In this document: positions 62,182 through 62,301 of the stretch, piece after piece | Layout: each line of letters starts with the position of its first letter | How positions within the stretch are numbered: position 1 is the first letter of the stretch | Origin: Gemmatimonadota bacterium | GTDB taxonomy: Bacteria; Gemmatimonadota; Gemmatimonadetes; Longimicrobiales; Gaopeijiaceae | Direction of reading: 5' to 3' | Assembly: GCA_022826565.1 (NCBI GenBank) | Contig: JAJDUP010000043.1 | Coordinates: 1-62,301, forward strand | DNA length: 62,301 bases | Position numbers and translations under genes: made by a program | Notes under the pieces: model-generated | Seen by the model: the letters and a program-made list of their open reading frames with translations, nothing else | What the model was told of the DNA's origin: nothing | Database searches by the model: none

Positions 62182-62301
62182 TGGGGTAGCGGAAGCGCCG
62201 TGCGGGGGAAGTGGCTATGGCCGGTCTCGGGGGTTGCAGAGCCGAGAGTCGCGCTGAGGGAGCCGAGACGACGGCGGACGAGGCGGAGCAAGTGCCCGAT
62301 G

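Overview
The window is high-GC bacterial chromosome, densely packed with genes and carrying no rRNA, tRNA, phage or insertion-sequence genes that I could recognise. The mix of secreted S15 (CocE/NonD) hydrolases, 6-bladed beta-propeller proteins, PD40-amidohydrolase fusions, penicillin acylase, Tat-exported molybdo-enzymes and PQQ dehydrogenase resembles Gemmatimonadota, perhaps a marine or host-associated one. That placement is inference from gene content only.

Layout. 1-424: non-coding, with hairpins. 425-6845 (minus): a tightly coupled three-gene cassette of a DUF6361-type protein, a PLD-fold nuclease and a large helicase, best read as a candidate DNA-defence module. 7408-12037 (minus): a membrane protein and two tandem CocE/NonD hydrolases. 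12117-13639 (plus): an RHH antitoxin/PIN toxin pair, a truncated COG4190-type regulator and a Smr-domain protein. 13673-16847 (minus): a beta-propeller lipoprotein and a third CocE hydrolase whose signal peptide contains an 8-nt tandem repeat. 17038-26558 (plus): a five-gene run of exported hydrolases (aspartyl protease, two M23 proteins, penicillin acylase, propeller-amidohydrolase) with overlapping or nearly touching ends.

26889-28777 (minus): YgfZ and a SirB1-like protein. 28872-29933 (plus): selD, which contains an in-frame TGA at the catalytic position followed by a hairpin, so SelD is itself a selenoprotein and the organism should have a Sec pathway. 29950-32502 (minus): lon, separated from a gamma-glutamyltransferase gene by a region with three copies of a GCCAT..TGRCAG motif spaced exactly 31 bp apart. 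32900-45933: peptide and metabolite genes (GGT, Nudix, serine hydrolase, propeller, cyclophilin, TPR protein, S41-like protein, dicarboxylate symporter, class V aminotransferase, di-haem cytochrome c peroxidase).

46060-51151 (plus): an IorAB-like molybdenum hydroxylase and a PQQ dehydrogenase, which together with the di-haem cytochrome form a periplasmic redox cluster. 51311-57676 (minus): a CusCBA-type heavy-metal efflux operon led by a small His-rich exported protein. 57724-60807: a methyltransferase, a TonB-like protein and a sodium:solute symporter. The symporter lies in an apparent operon with a 39-residue membrane peptide and a MerR/TipAS regulator whose own promoter carries a perfect operator palindrome in a 19-bp spacer. 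61834 to the right edge: part of a PIN-domain protein.

Themes: export and scavenging of peptides, translational coupling by 4-nt start/stop overlaps, and at least three genes with a -10 box placed so that transcription should begin at the start codon (leaderless mRNAs).
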